Assembly (NCBI GenBank): GCA_006937955.1
Contig: SSNP01000082.1
Coordinates: forward strand, 1,357,847 to 1,421,846
Reading direction: 5' to 3'
DNA length: 64,000 bases
From: Pachypanchax playfairii
Lineage: Eukaryota > Chordata > Actinopteri > Cyprinodontiformes > Aplocheilidae
Of the stretch, positions 12,701 through 24,000 are shown piece after piece (the stretch's first letter is position 1; each line of letters begins with the position of its first letter). The position numbers were made by a program, and so were the translations under genes. The notes beneath the pieces were generated by a model. The model did not search any database. It worked only from the letters and a program-made list of their open reading frames with translations, and was not told where the DNA came from.

Positions 12701-15700
12701 AGGGTAAAGAAACCAACAGAGGGGGCAGCATGTCTGTGAAAGAGAGCAAAGACAGAGGTTGGTCCAAAAGCAGGATTCAATAAGCCACAGAACTTTTGAA
12801 GTCCGGGGTTCCACTGTCGAGGTATTTCCTCATTTGCCTGAACTTGAATAGGCATGGCACCCAACAGAGGACGCTGGACACCTACACTCTTATAATCTTT
12901 TTATCCTTTAATTGATTGATGAGATACAGGTTGATAACCTTAAACAAATAAAAGCTACAGAAATTAAATTCACATATTTATATATACTTGTCTCAATTAA
13001 CAAGTTTAATGCCTTAATAAAAGCAGTTGAAACTTACAAAAAATTAAGACTCTAAGTTTATATTTCTTAAATGTTAAATCTATACACAATCCTGTAAATC
13101 CAAATAAACAATTCCGATTTCTGTTGTTAATTTACAAAATAAATAAATATACATACCAGAAGCATCTCTGTGGTGGCCAAACACTATGCAAACAAACTGA
13201 GGCAAACAAAAGAATCAGCTGTCTGGTAAAACTCTGATTAACCTTCTCAACCTGAAGGCAAGGTAACCACACCCATAGCTTCTGGCACAACACTGCCCTC
13301 TTGTGTACAAAAAATGTAATTAAATAAAGAAAATCAAGCACTGAAAAGAGAAACGTAATTATTTTAATCTTTGTCATAACATCCACATCATATCGATCAA
13401 ATAGATCCTTAAAAAATAAATATCCTGAGCAACCAGGATCACCCACAGAGTTTTGTTACAAACGTTATCAATTTCTCAAAAAAACTAAACTCATAATATT
13501 TAGTATTAGAATTTAGAATTTGTCACACAAACATTTTTGTATTTTTTCATGTTTTCAGTCTCAGGTGGAGGACCGCCTGGACAGACTGGATGATGTTATC
13601 CACGTTCTGAGGAACCACGCAGTGGGTCCCACCGCCGGGCTTCCCACTGACATCCACGGCTTGCTGACCCAGTCTCAAAACAGCCACCCGGGATCTGCCA
13701 GCTCTTTACCGCTCACCTGCCACACTCCAGCCATGGTTAACAAACATTACTTTGAAGTATTTAAAGCATGGCAGGGAAGCGTGCATGGAAATTCCACCAT
13801 GAGTGTTGATGGTGTTTTCCACCACCTACTGTATGCCTGAATATTTTCCTCGTGTAAAGGTTGTTGTCTCCGAAATCGGAAACTGAGCACAATGGGAAAC
13901 AATGTGAAGACTTTAATTCCACCATGGGGATGATGGGAGCAACAACACTCCCATTCCAGCATGTTTCCCCTTTAACAGACGGGGGGATTTTAGCCCAGCT
14001 GGAGAGGAAGTACACAGTCTGCAGGGGAAAATGGTTTTTAGACTAATCCTTTACGGGGGAGGGTGTATTATCATTCAGAACATGTCAGATAGAGTTAGAT
14101 CATTTATGAAGAGAATTAGGAAAGTGTTTAAGGAGTAGTTTTTAAATAAATAATTACTCTTATGTGACAACTCTGAGAGAACAGATGCTGATTTTGGGAT
14201 AATAAAACTGTGTGTCTGTGGTTTGAATGTTTGATAAACCATTACTTTGTTAACAAGTTCTAGACCTTCATCATCGGACAACTGAACAAATACCATATAA
14301 TATTATTTATGTCATTAAAGGTTGAAGGTATCTCACTGAACAACAATCACTCGGCCTTCCAGAGTCGCACCCAAACCAGCCACCCGTACCCGGCCAGACA
14401 GAGGACTCCGCTCATACAGGGGGGAGGAGGTAGGTACTCTAACATATCAACCGCCCGATTCAGACTCAGCAAAGTTTCTCCTGAGCCACAGGACAGATTT
14501 TAGAAAATCTAAACATTAGATGTACATCGACAACTGATACGTAGAATCTGAGATATTTTACCATTTCATTGAAATACTTGGTTCATTTTGAATCTGATGA
14601 CAGTCAAATATCTCAGAAAAGTTCAAACGAGCAGCAAATTTCAAAACATTTGTCAACTAATTGGGTTAATTGGCAGCAGCTCAGTAACATGACCAAGTAT
14701 AAGATGCAGATGCAATGATGGACAGAGATTCACCAATCTGTCACGAAGTCAGTCTAAAAATGAGGGATTTGACAATTTGAGAAAAATATTCCACAAGTAA
14801 AATTGTAAAGACTTTTATGATCCCATCATCTACAATCAAAAGATTCAAAGAACCAGGAATCTTGGTGCACAAGGTCAAAGGTCAGACCATCATACTGAAA
14901 AGTACACAGAAGTTTTACAGCAACATCTGCTCCATCTGGACAGCATCTCTTTCAGTGAAGGTCTTGCAGATGTCAGCAAGACAATGTTAAACCCCATCCT
15001 GCATCATCACATGAGATCTCACAAATTCAGATTGCAGAAAAAGTTATTTTAAAGATTTGTCCAAAACAACTATAATTTCTAAAATCTTACTTTACGACGT
15101 TTGCATGAAAGGCGGCAGTTGATTTGCATTCCTTCAATAAATGCAAAGTTTTAGTTTAAGATAATTGTGACCGTTTACTTTTTATTTTGCGTCTTTTCTT
15201 TAGGAGTTCAGGTTAACCTGGAGCTTAAGATGGAAAGCAGAGAAAGGGAAGAGATGATGCTCACCAATCACGGTCACTGCTCAGACAGCCCGAGGTCAGA
15301 CGAGGAGAGTGAACACAAACATGGAGAAAACAGTACAAGAGACAGGTAAAATAACTGATTCTCTCCTCATAAAGAGGAAAAAAGACAGAAAACCACCAGA
15401 ATTTTTCAGTCATCATTTTCTGACTCTCTGCTTTAGTATCCATGAGGATGAGGAGCTGAGCCCGGAGCAGAAGGCTGAGCGTGAGCGAGAGAGGAGGATG
15501 GCCAATAACGCTCGCGAGCGCCTGCGAGTGCGAGACATCAATGAAGCCTTTAAGGAGCTGGGTCACATGTGTCAGCTGCACCTGAAGAGCGAGAAGCCAC
15601 AGACCAAACTGCTGGTCCTGCACCAGGCCGTGGCTGTGATCTTGAGCCTGGAGCAACAGGTCAGAGGTCAGTTGATCACAAGCTCCGTCTGGAAAATCAC

Positions 15701-16407
15701 ACACAAAAATGTAAAATAAACACATTCAATCACACTTATGTTGTAGCTTTCTAAAATTTAGTTTTATTTATTTAATATGCGGAAGCTGCAGCAGTTATAC
15801 AGTTTGACCACATGGTGGCAGTACAGTAAAAAGAAGACTAAACCTGCGTGTTTGAAGTTTGCTGATGATAAGCAACATTAATATAAATTTTAACATTTGC
15901 ACTTGATTTTACTGTTTTTGTGTGTTCTGAAATTAAAAAAAAAGCAGGACTGGGATGAACTGGTAACCTCTGTTTCCACTGCCAGAACAAAAACAGACTA
16001 AAATTCAAACCTGATTATTAGATCATTAGAATCAGGTTTATTTACTCTAGTTCACATTTGAGCTTGTACTTATAGACATGCATGTAAAGATAAATAAACA
16101 TTATTAGACATAGAACAGAACACAGACGTGAGATGGATTTAATTGGCTGATTAGTGTTTGAAGCTGTTTATACATAAAATATAATTACAAAATCTTTTGT
16201 ACTTGATATCTGAAGTCTTTACTTCACTAAAATGTGTCAATCGATCATCTGTTGCTTCCTGCAGAGAGGAACCTGAACCCTAAAGCTGCATGTCTGAGGA
16301 GAAGAGAGGAGGAGAAGGCGTCCGCCGTCATGACAGATCCACAGTCTGTGCATCTCGCTTTTCATCCAAGTCTGACCGACCCATCGAACCCCATGGGTCA
16401 CCTCTGA
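6795..16407 (+). CDS. tcf12: E-protein bHLH transcription factor, tcf12-like (short alternative-start isoform; gene continues left of the window)
   Basis: Class I bHLH (E-protein) that binds CANNTG E-boxes in the nucleus as a homodimer or with tissue-specific bHLH partners. Twelve coding exons join in frame: 6795-6863, 8783-8882, 10009-10151, 10231-10354, 10435-10505, 11043-11139, 11232-11305, 13559-13735, 14321-14429, 15204-15345, 15437-15666, 16265-16407, giving 492 residues. The start is an alternative first exon (MFCAHPVSGTGNNSSMY), like the short HEBalt/TCF4-A forms, so activation domain 1 is not encoded here; canonical upstream exons should lie left of the window. Visible family blocks are VFASTFF, LGKALASIYSPDHT, EDRLDRLDD..HVLRNHAVGP, then the bHLH (RRMANNARERLRVRDINEAF) and the C-terminal EQQVRERNLNPKAACLRRREEEK ending NPMGHL. 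EDRLDRLDD and DIHGLL fit TCF12 better than TCF4, and the neighbours agree. Helix 1 ends LGHMCQ rather than the usual LGRMCQ. I found no equivalent of the TCF12-specific cassette exon between 11306 and 13558. Confidence 0.9.
7560..8340. promoter_or_regulatory. Candidate intronic enhancer block with palindromic TCF/LEF sites
   Basis: The intron after the alternative first exon contains the inverted pair ATCAAAG-GCAG-CTTTGAT (7594-7611), two TCF/LEF core sites head to head. About 300 bp further lies an unusually GC-rich, repeat-free tract (7905-8250) with an NFI-like TTGGCCAAG at about 8097. No exon fits: there is no acceptor or donor pair in a tcf12 frame. A regulatory role is inferred from composition and motifs. 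Confidence 0.4.
10556..10871. mobile_element. hAT-type MITE with perfect 8-bp target duplication
   Basis: The ends are CAGGGCCGG and CCGGCCCTG, and the flanking target duplication is CATGTTCA (10548-10555 and 10872-10879, identical). The 8-bp duplication and CAGGG terminus are diagnostic of hAT transposition. The internal sequence (CCTAGGGCGCC blocks in both orientations, a T-run and a short TATC microsatellite) has no ORF. It sits in a tcf12 intron. Confidence 0.85.
12116..12704. mobile_element. TIR element (DNA-transposon MITE) in tcf12 intron
   Basis: The left end CCCTGCTTTCCACTGAACGC and the right end (reverse complement begins CCCTGCCTTTCCACTGGACG) form ~22-bp terminal inverted repeats around 589 bp. 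The interior is unusually rich in CG dinucleotides (ACGCG and GCGC motifs), unlike the AT-rich host intron. It has no transposase ORF. I cannot see an unambiguous target duplication, so the superfamily is left open. Confidence 0.65.
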
Positions 16408-17510
16408 GCATCAGATTCAGGTAATTTAAAGCATGTCACCAAGTATTCAGTTTAACACATTATCCAAACTTATACATTTTGATTGTCAGTCAGAAAAAAA
16501 CTTCAAACATCCTCAAATTTAAAATCCAGTTAAAATAGATCAAACTTCCTAAAATGTTTGTTAACTTGTCATTAAATCTTTGTTTCTCTGACATCTAGAT
16601 TCTGACTGAAGAACATCCAGGACCTTCCAGCTCCGTGTCCAACGTTTTCTGTAAATTCAGACTGAGCAGATTTCTCTGATTATAAAGTGTGATGCAGTTG
16701 AACAATCATCTCCCAAATGGACTTCTAACTTTGTGCCTAAAACTCTACATGTAAAACAGACACATGCATTGTAAGCTGCAGATGTTTTGTACATATTTTA
16801 TTTCTGTGTCAGTATATCAGAATGAATGAATGAGGTCTGGTAGTTTCATCTGCAGCGTGGAATCGGCAGACGGGTTAATGTCATTATTTACAACGTTACA
16901 CTTTCCGATGAACTCGGACGACAGATTTGTGTTTTCAGGCAACATGTTTCATTTTTTCCTCCTGGGTGTGTGTGTGTGTGTAAATATTGCAGGAGTTTGA
17001 GCATTCTGTGAATGAACAGATCTCCAAGAATGTTCTTTAACACGTGGATGTTAAACCTCGTCTGGAAATGTATTTTATATTTGTGTTAATGCACTGCTGA
17101 AAGCGTCTCTCTCACAGTGAAACACTGGTGGACACAATCCCACTTCTTCTCAGTGTAATTATTCCTCTTCAAATGTAGTCAAACAAGCTCCAAGCATGTT
17201 TGAGTTTTTAATAGAGAATTCATTTTTTAAGTTATCTTTTATACAAATATGGTGAATTTAACGATGTCTCTATTTCCTTTTTGTTGGTTATTTCACTCAT
17301 GAGGACTGTTTTTGTGATGTTTACTAGATGCAATGGTATTTTCTCCTCTGAGCAATACGATGTTATAGAACAAGAGATGTTAGCAGATCATTCTGCAGAA
17401 CATCTGATCATGAGATAACACAAATACTCACGTTATAACATGCACAGTATGTGTACAGTCTGAGGGAAAGGCATGTGTCAATATAACAATGTAGCAATAA
17501 ATGTCTTTTT
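16408..17510 (+). other. tcf12: 3' UTR of tcf12 with an intron and polyA signal
   Basis: The stop codon at 16405-16407 is followed after a few bases by a donor at about 16421 (CAG|GTAATT). An acceptor (ACATCTAG) ends at about 16599, so the final exon is non-coding, as in other E-protein genes. A canonical AATAAA lies at 17496-17501, immediately before the TCCA repeat array. No competing long ORF exists in this stretch. Confidence 0.6.
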
Positions 17511-17540
17511 CAAACCATTTCTGAGTTTCATCTCTGATGT

Positions 17541-18345
17541 CATCCATCCATCCATCCATCCATCCATCCATCCATCCATCCATCCATCCATCCATCCATC
17601 CTGTAAATATATGAAACAAATATGAAAATTGGACAAGTGCAAGACAAAATAAAAAAAATAAAAAGTCTGTCCAACACTATGTGGATGCGAACTGTCCATA
17701 GGTCCATCCGTCCGTCCGTCCTTCCATCCATCCATCCATCCATCCATCCATCCATCCATCCATCCATCCATCCATCCATCCATCCATCCATCCATCCATC
17801 CATCCATCCATCCATCCATCCATCCAGCCATCCTGTAAATATATGAAACAAATATGAAAATTGGACAAGTGCAAGACAAAATAAAAAAAATAAAAAGTCT
17901 GTCCAACACTATGTGGATGCGAACTGTCCATAGGTCCATCCGTCCGTCCGTCCTTCCATCCATCCATCCATCCATCCATCCATCCATCCATCCATCCATC
18001 CATCCATCCATCCATCCATCCATCCATCCACCATCCGTCCATAGGTCCATCCGTCCGTCCGTCCGTCCTTCCATCCATCCATCCGTCCATCCGTCCATCC
18101 GTCCATCCGTCCATCCGTCCATCCATCCATCCATCCATCCATCCATCCATCCATCCATCCATCCTGTAAATGTATGAAACAAATATGAAAATTGGACAAG
18201 TGCAAGACAAAATAAAAAAAATAAAAAGTCTGTCCAACACTATGTGGATGCGAACTGTCCATAGGTCCATCCGTCCGTCCGTCCTTCCATCCATCCGTCC
18301 GTCCGTCCATCCATCCATCCATCCATCCATCCATCCATTACTTCA
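17541..18345. repeat. TCCA tetranucleotide array with embedded ~95-bp units
   Basis: Blocks of (TCCA)n with TCCG variants occupy 17541-17600, 17700-17832, 17930-18163 and 18262-18340. They are separated by near-identical ~95-bp units at 17601-17695, 17833-17927 and 18164-18258. A fourth copy of the unit (18545-18638) stands ~200 bp downstream with almost no TCCA around it. The apparent GWMDGWMD or HPSIHPSI proteins are frame artefacts of the repeat. Confidence 0.9.
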
Positions 18346-18544
18346 CTTCTATAAGTCTGTCTCTCTGTTCATATATAACAGAGTAAATACTGGGATTATG
18401 CTTTTTTTGAGCACATGAACGCTGGATAAATTTAAACTCATCTAATGCCCTAAAGGGTTTTCTGCTTCAAGTCCCCTAAATGTAACCATTTGGCAGACAC
18501 AGAAAGGGCTGATTTTTTTTTATTTTTCCATCCATCCAGCCATC

Positions 18545-18638
18545 CTGTAAATATATGAAACAAATATGAAAATTGGACAAGTGCAAGACAAAATAAAAAA
18601 ATAAAAAGTCTGTCCAACACTATGTGGATGCGAACTGT
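18545..18638. repeat. Outlying fourth copy of the 95-bp array unit
   Basis: It starts CTGTAAATATATGAAAC and ends GGATGCGAACTGT, like the three copies inside the TCCA array, but is one or two A shorter. It has only a short TCCATCCAGCCATC in front. This looks like a remnant of an older, longer array or the seed from which the units were duplicated. Confidence 0.85.
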
Positions 18639-18899
18639 TATCTTTTGTGTATTTCAAATCCTGTCTTTGTTACAACTTCTCAGGAACTAAGAGCCAAAAA
18701 TAAATAAATAAGGTACTGAACTGAACATGAGTGGAAAAGTAAATAAACCTACACGTTTGAAATAGGTAATCTTTGTAATGTCTGACAAACTATTGATGTA
18801 AATCATTTTAAAAGTGACCCGGTTTTAATCCTCAGATTTCCAGCTGTTTTCTCATCAGAATAAAGCAGACAGCTGTTTTTCATTTCTGCATGTCATGGA

Positions 18900-19064
18900 C
18901 TTCTGTTGATACATGACGTCACATCGAGAGGCGAGCAAGAGCAGTCACGTGACGAGAGGGAGCGGACGCGGAGTGAACGCCTCTCCGAACGGGGCTGTAG
19001 GATCGGGTCCAGGTCTGGAGACAGACTCGGATCGGTCAGAGGACACACCAGAGACACACGGCCG
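18900..19064 (+). promoter_or_regulatory. cgnl1: cgnl1 promoter and non-coding first exon
   Basis: A GC-rich, CpG-containing island bears a perfect CRE (TGACGTCA, 18914-18921) and the palindrome TCACGTGA (18945-18952), a USF/MiT-type E-box. A strong donor (GCCG|GTAAGT) at 19065 would splice to the acceptor at 21060, 29 bp before the cgnl1 ATG. The transcription start cannot be fixed from sequence. Confidence 0.55.
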
Positions 19065-21060
19065 GTAAGTTTCTCACACCAGCAGGGACATGCGGGACAA
19101 TCAATCTGGACTGAAGAATTCCAACTTTTTACTAGTTTATTTTTTAACTTTCTACTTCTTTCTCAACACCGACAGAAAACACGTCGTGGATTATTTCTAC
19201 CATCATTTTGTAGCTGCAAACCTTCATGTCTAAATTTAAAGCAGCAGTTTAACGCAAACCGAATGAAAATCATATCAAATACAAATGAAACTGATTCTGA
19301 CTGTCCAAACAAATATTGATAGGAAGATTCTAAAGCAGTGGTGTTTGTCTTATAATAATCTGATCTATAGGTTCGACTGAACGTTTTAATCTGCTTTTTA
19401 AAACTTTATTTATGATTGTACAAACTATCATTTAAAATGTAGCATAATTACATGTTGTTAACATCAATAAAAATCAATGAGTGAGTGAAAGAGTGCACAA
19501 GAGAATTAAACAACAGAGTAAATACAGTGAGCGTCTTGAAGGAGGATTACTTCAATAAACTATAGAACCAAAAACTAAATTTAATTCTGCAGCTTACAGG
19601 AAGGAAAGAACACACAGATGTGACTTTCAAACAGTATTGCATGAACATTTATATTTATATTTATATATTATATATATATATATACACTGTAGCGGGGGGG
19701 GGGGGGGGGGGGGCGCAAAAACTGTGAGATTATGATGGCTTTTTTCAGGGTGTGGTATGTATTTCTGTGTGTGCTGACTCAACAAGACTTACGCCAACAC
19801 CCCCCCCCACCCCTCCTTCAACACTAGAGCTTGCATGAATTTATTTTAAAAAAAACATGGGTTTAAGTTGTCTTCAAATTTTAAACACCAAATTCCACGT
19901 GAGTTCTTCAGAGACATGATGTGTGGGACTCACTAACATCTGGCAGGCTGGACCAGGAAACAGCTACATCAGCCTGTGAGTGAGGATCAAGGAGAGGAAC
20001 ACGAACAATAAATGAATGAAATAATGAAAATGTTTGAACGTATGCGCGCGTGGACGTCCGACCAGGGATCCATCATATCAGGGGTTGTTTATTTGACAAC
20101 ACATAGTTTAGAGAACAAACTGAGAAAACTCAGATACATCCAAAACTTATTCAATAAATACAACTTAACCTGCTTGTTTACGGTCAAGATTTGTGGCGTG
20201 AACAAATTCAAATCCAAAATTCTTGATCACGAAGCAAAACTATTCACCGCACAACAAACTTACACGGAAAACACTTTGATTTAAGGAGTTTCTCCATCAG
20301 CAAACAAGACAAAATGTCCCGGTCAGACGAGGTCAAGTCAAGCCATGAGAAAATGATGACAAGAATGTTTCCAATTCTACAGACTTTATTTATTATTTAC
20401 ATGATTTAAAAAGATATTTAACAGTCAAAGTAACACTAATCTCATAATCTTGTTTCTCTTTACTTAATTTAAGCTTCTACCTTTTTTCTTTCTATGTAAA
20501 ATAAGAGATCTGTTATTAATTGGCTCAGCAGGGCTTTTGTTTTGTTAAAAGAAGTTGATTTTTGTGTTTCCTTCTGCTTGTTCTGCTCCTTTCACCACAC
20601 ACTGTCACAGGATGGAGCTCCTGAGATGATACTTTATTGTTCTCTGCACAAACCCTATTTGTATGTTTTCTCTGCTTCATAGTAGTGCATTTGTTGACAA
20701 ACATATATATAAAGTGGGTGACGACACCTCGGTGTCCTCGGCCAGTTGCAGTCGTCATGCAGTTGCTTCATTTTGAGCGGTACAATAGCGGGCTGTTATT
20801 AGCACACAGGAGCTGTTTTCATTGCACAGCAATATCAGGCTCTGCAGCTCAGCTCGTTCACTCTGTCTTTATGTTGACTGGTTGCAGCTGTGAATGGAGC
20901 TCCCAGGATGTCTGTCATCACGCATGGCAGCGCTCTAAACCAGCTCTGGTGTTTTGTAAACACTTTATTTAGCCTTAACATCATGAGGCATCAGTTTTCA
21001 ATTCACTCTCCCATGCAAGGTCACGGATTGTTGATTTAACTCTTCTGTTTGTGTTTTCAG
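19065..21060 (+). other. cgnl1 intron 1
   Basis: About 2 kb with no supported exon. It includes a short AT dinucleotide tract with an adjoining run of about 20 G (about 19655-19713) and a C-run near 19800. Short ORFs here have no recognisable similarity. Confidence 0.6.
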
Positions 21061-21089
21061 TAGCTCATCGGTGAATCCGCTGAAGAGGT

Positions 21090-24000
21090 GTGATGGAGTC
21101 TCACAGGCTGAGCGGTTCTCCGGATGTCAGGATGCAGAGGGGCTACACGCTGCCGCACAGTCCCAGAAACAGCCAGGACAACCTGTTTGGAGTCAGGGTG
21201 CAGGTTCAGGGCATCAAAGGGCAACCTTTTGTGGTTTTGAATAGTCCTGGCCAGGAGAGCCACAAGGACATTTCTGTTATAACTCACCAGGCTGGATACA
21301 ACCCAGGGATGGTGAGAAGGTCTGCAGATGAAAGACATTCTCCATCAGAGACACTACGGACTGCAGACTCCTCTGAGTTTCATTATCAGAAACAACCGGA
21401 GATCCTGAGACCTTGTGACCTTGGAAGTAATAACTTTGCAGCTCCTTTTCAAGCAGCTTCAGCTTTTGGATCTGGACACTCACACATTCCTCAAACAGCC
21501 AAACCAAGGATCCCTCTGCCTGCTGAGGGTCCAGCAGGAGACCCAGCTGAGGTGACCCCTTATGAGTCACCTCCTTTAGGTGGATACGCTGCTCCGCAGT
21601 CCCCAAACTCAGTGGATACCGACTCCATCATGTCTGTTGGGAAGCTGATAAGCCAGTTCAACAGCAGCCTGCGGAGGGGAAGGGGCCCGAGAAACAGACT
21701 GGACCCGGAAGCATGTCGGCGGTCCCGCAGCGTAGACAGCAGTCAGATCTCCGACTCTTCCTCCTCTTCGCCTTCTGCCAGCAGAGCATCATCTCTGAAG
21801 AGCAACAGGGGAGAAACCTCAGGCCGGGTTTATCCTCCTGGATCAGCCAGAGCTCGACTCCTCGGAGGAGAATCCTCTTTCAGGAACAAAGTTGCAGAGA
21901 CCAGACCGAGTACTCTGAGCAAAACCCAGGCCCAAGGCACAGAAACAGTATCACGTCAGGCTTCGCTGTCTCCAAGACCACTTAACAACCAAACCGATCA
22001 ATCAGAGGAAAGAGACGCACAGGTAAAACGCTCTGCCTCAGAGCGAAGTCATCAGTTAACGTTGTGTTTATTGGCTGTATGTTTTCTAACCAGGTCACTC
22101 CTGACCTTCTGAAAGGACAGCAAGAGCTCTCAGTGGATCCACCAGAAGACACAACACAACAAATACTCTTCACTTACCTGCAGAACGGGTAAATATCCCA
22201 AAATGTTCATGCACTTTCATCCAAAATGACCCGTCTTTGATTGACATTAGAGTTTATATTCACTCATAAGCATCTCTAAAGCTCGTTAAATGACACGCTA
22301 CATCTTAAAACCCTCTAAAAACAAACAGATTTAGGAGGTTCTTTAGTTTTTTGTGTGACTCTGTGAGCTTTAGTGAGATTATCTAAAGACACTTCTAGCT
22401 TTCAGCGCCTCAGACAAACTAACAAAATAAAACAGTGCTGCCCACCTGCCTGTTCTGGGAAAAAGGAACAACATGTACTACAAACATTTAGTTAAAGGAA
22501 GTGAAAGAAATCCCACAAAATACTGACAAAAAGTTGGATCATCTTCTCGTTCCAGTGGGTTTATTTATTCAAGACAATCAAAGGAAGTTGTTTTTATATT
22601 AGACGTTAATAGAAATGAATTTTTCCCTGTAAGAGCAGCATTTTTAAACCAGATGTTTGGTTTTGGTCAGAACTGAATCACAGTCAGGAATGTAAAGCAT
22701 GAACATGTTTTTAACTGATAAAGAAACTGTTTCATATGAAACTATCTGCATGTCTGCAGGGCCCGCGTTGGGCAGTTTTCAAAAAAGTGCTTAAGTAGAT
22801 TAAAAAATAAATAAATAAAATGTTGTTTGTTTACTAAAACTAAAATAAATTCACAATCTTTTCCGGCAGCTGGAACATTTTATATTAACACCACACAGTC
22901 TTTATTTTGTTTCTGTGTTTGTGAATTATTATTTTGTCTCTCAGGACGACTGATGACGAGTCCACCACCCAACGAAAAGTCAAACTGCTGCTTGAACAGA
23001 TCAACAAGCTGAAGTGGAGAACTGCTGAGAGTGTGGAGGAGGAGGAGAGAGTGAGACGTTTACCAGAGCTGAAGTGATTCATTTATGTCTTGCTTTCAAC
23101 ATGATAACACCGTGATGCTGGGTGTCTGTTTATATATTTTATGTAGAACCATAAAACCGTCATGAAGGTCCTGCAGGAGAAGCAGGCAGCTCTGGAGAAA
23201 CAGGTCTCTCAGTTAAAGCAAAAACTGGAAATTGAAATAAAGGTAAAGCATCATTTCCCGCTAAAGAACTCACGTCTAGTTCGTGGAAGTGTTTACATGT
23301 TTTTTTGTTCAGAATGAGATGACGTTAGCCAAGGCCTTTGAGAAAGCGAGGACTGAGAAGAAGAAGCACCAGGAGGAGCTGATCAAGAGTCAGACAGATA
23401 TCTGCAGACTGAGAGACAGACAGGCGGAAGTTGAAGCAGAACTTGAGTCGACCAAACAGGAGTAAGAATGTGCAGTTCAAGTTTCCTTTGATATGATAGA
23501 AAGTTACTTTTATGAAGGTTATTTTAATTTACTATTTAAAGCTATAGTGCGTAACTTTTACATGTCCGTGAATGTCCGTTTCAGCCAAGCCACTATTAGA
23601 GGAGATGACACAATGCAGATTAAGCTGATCGGCTCCTCAAACATCTCACGGTATTTTTCAATATATTTCATTTTTACTTTGCGTGTCGACCGGCGACATT
23701 CCCGCGCTGGCGTGCAGGAAATTACGTCTTTTACGTCACAACAAGAAGGGAGGGGGAGGACGAGCGGAGAGTCTCGTAGCAGGAGGCAGAGTGCAGGCAG
23801 AACGGGAAAGCGACATGGCGGAGAAGCCAAAGAAACGGCCGAGACACACTTATCTGGAAGTTCTTCTGAAGAGTCCATCTTTTTTCAACAGCTGTCCTTA
23901 TTCAAACAGAATAAAAATGTTGTGGAATCGCGAATCACAGCGGCAGAGGGATAGCAGTTGGGGGAAGGGGGGGGGAGGGGGGACAGAGGGCGTACGTCAT

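Noticed and set aside
15261..15725. 154-codon minus-strand ORF
   Set aside because: It lies antisense to the two bHLH exons of tcf12 and mirrors their conserved codons.
17428..18334. Long ORFs encoding GWMDGWMD or HPSIHPSI repeats on both strands
   Set aside because: They are translations of the TCCA tetranucleotide array, where a 12-bp period keeps frames open; there is no start context, splice structure or family similarity.
17541..18640. Repeat-spacer pattern resembling a CRISPR array
   Set aside because: Here the simple TCCA tracts vary in length and the intervening ~95-bp units are identical to one another, the opposite of unique spacers; the genome is a vertebrate.
18906..19319. 137-codon ORF at the cgnl1 first exon
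   Set aside because: It runs through a strong splice donor at 19065 into intron and shows no conserved domain; the cgnl1 frame starts at 21090.
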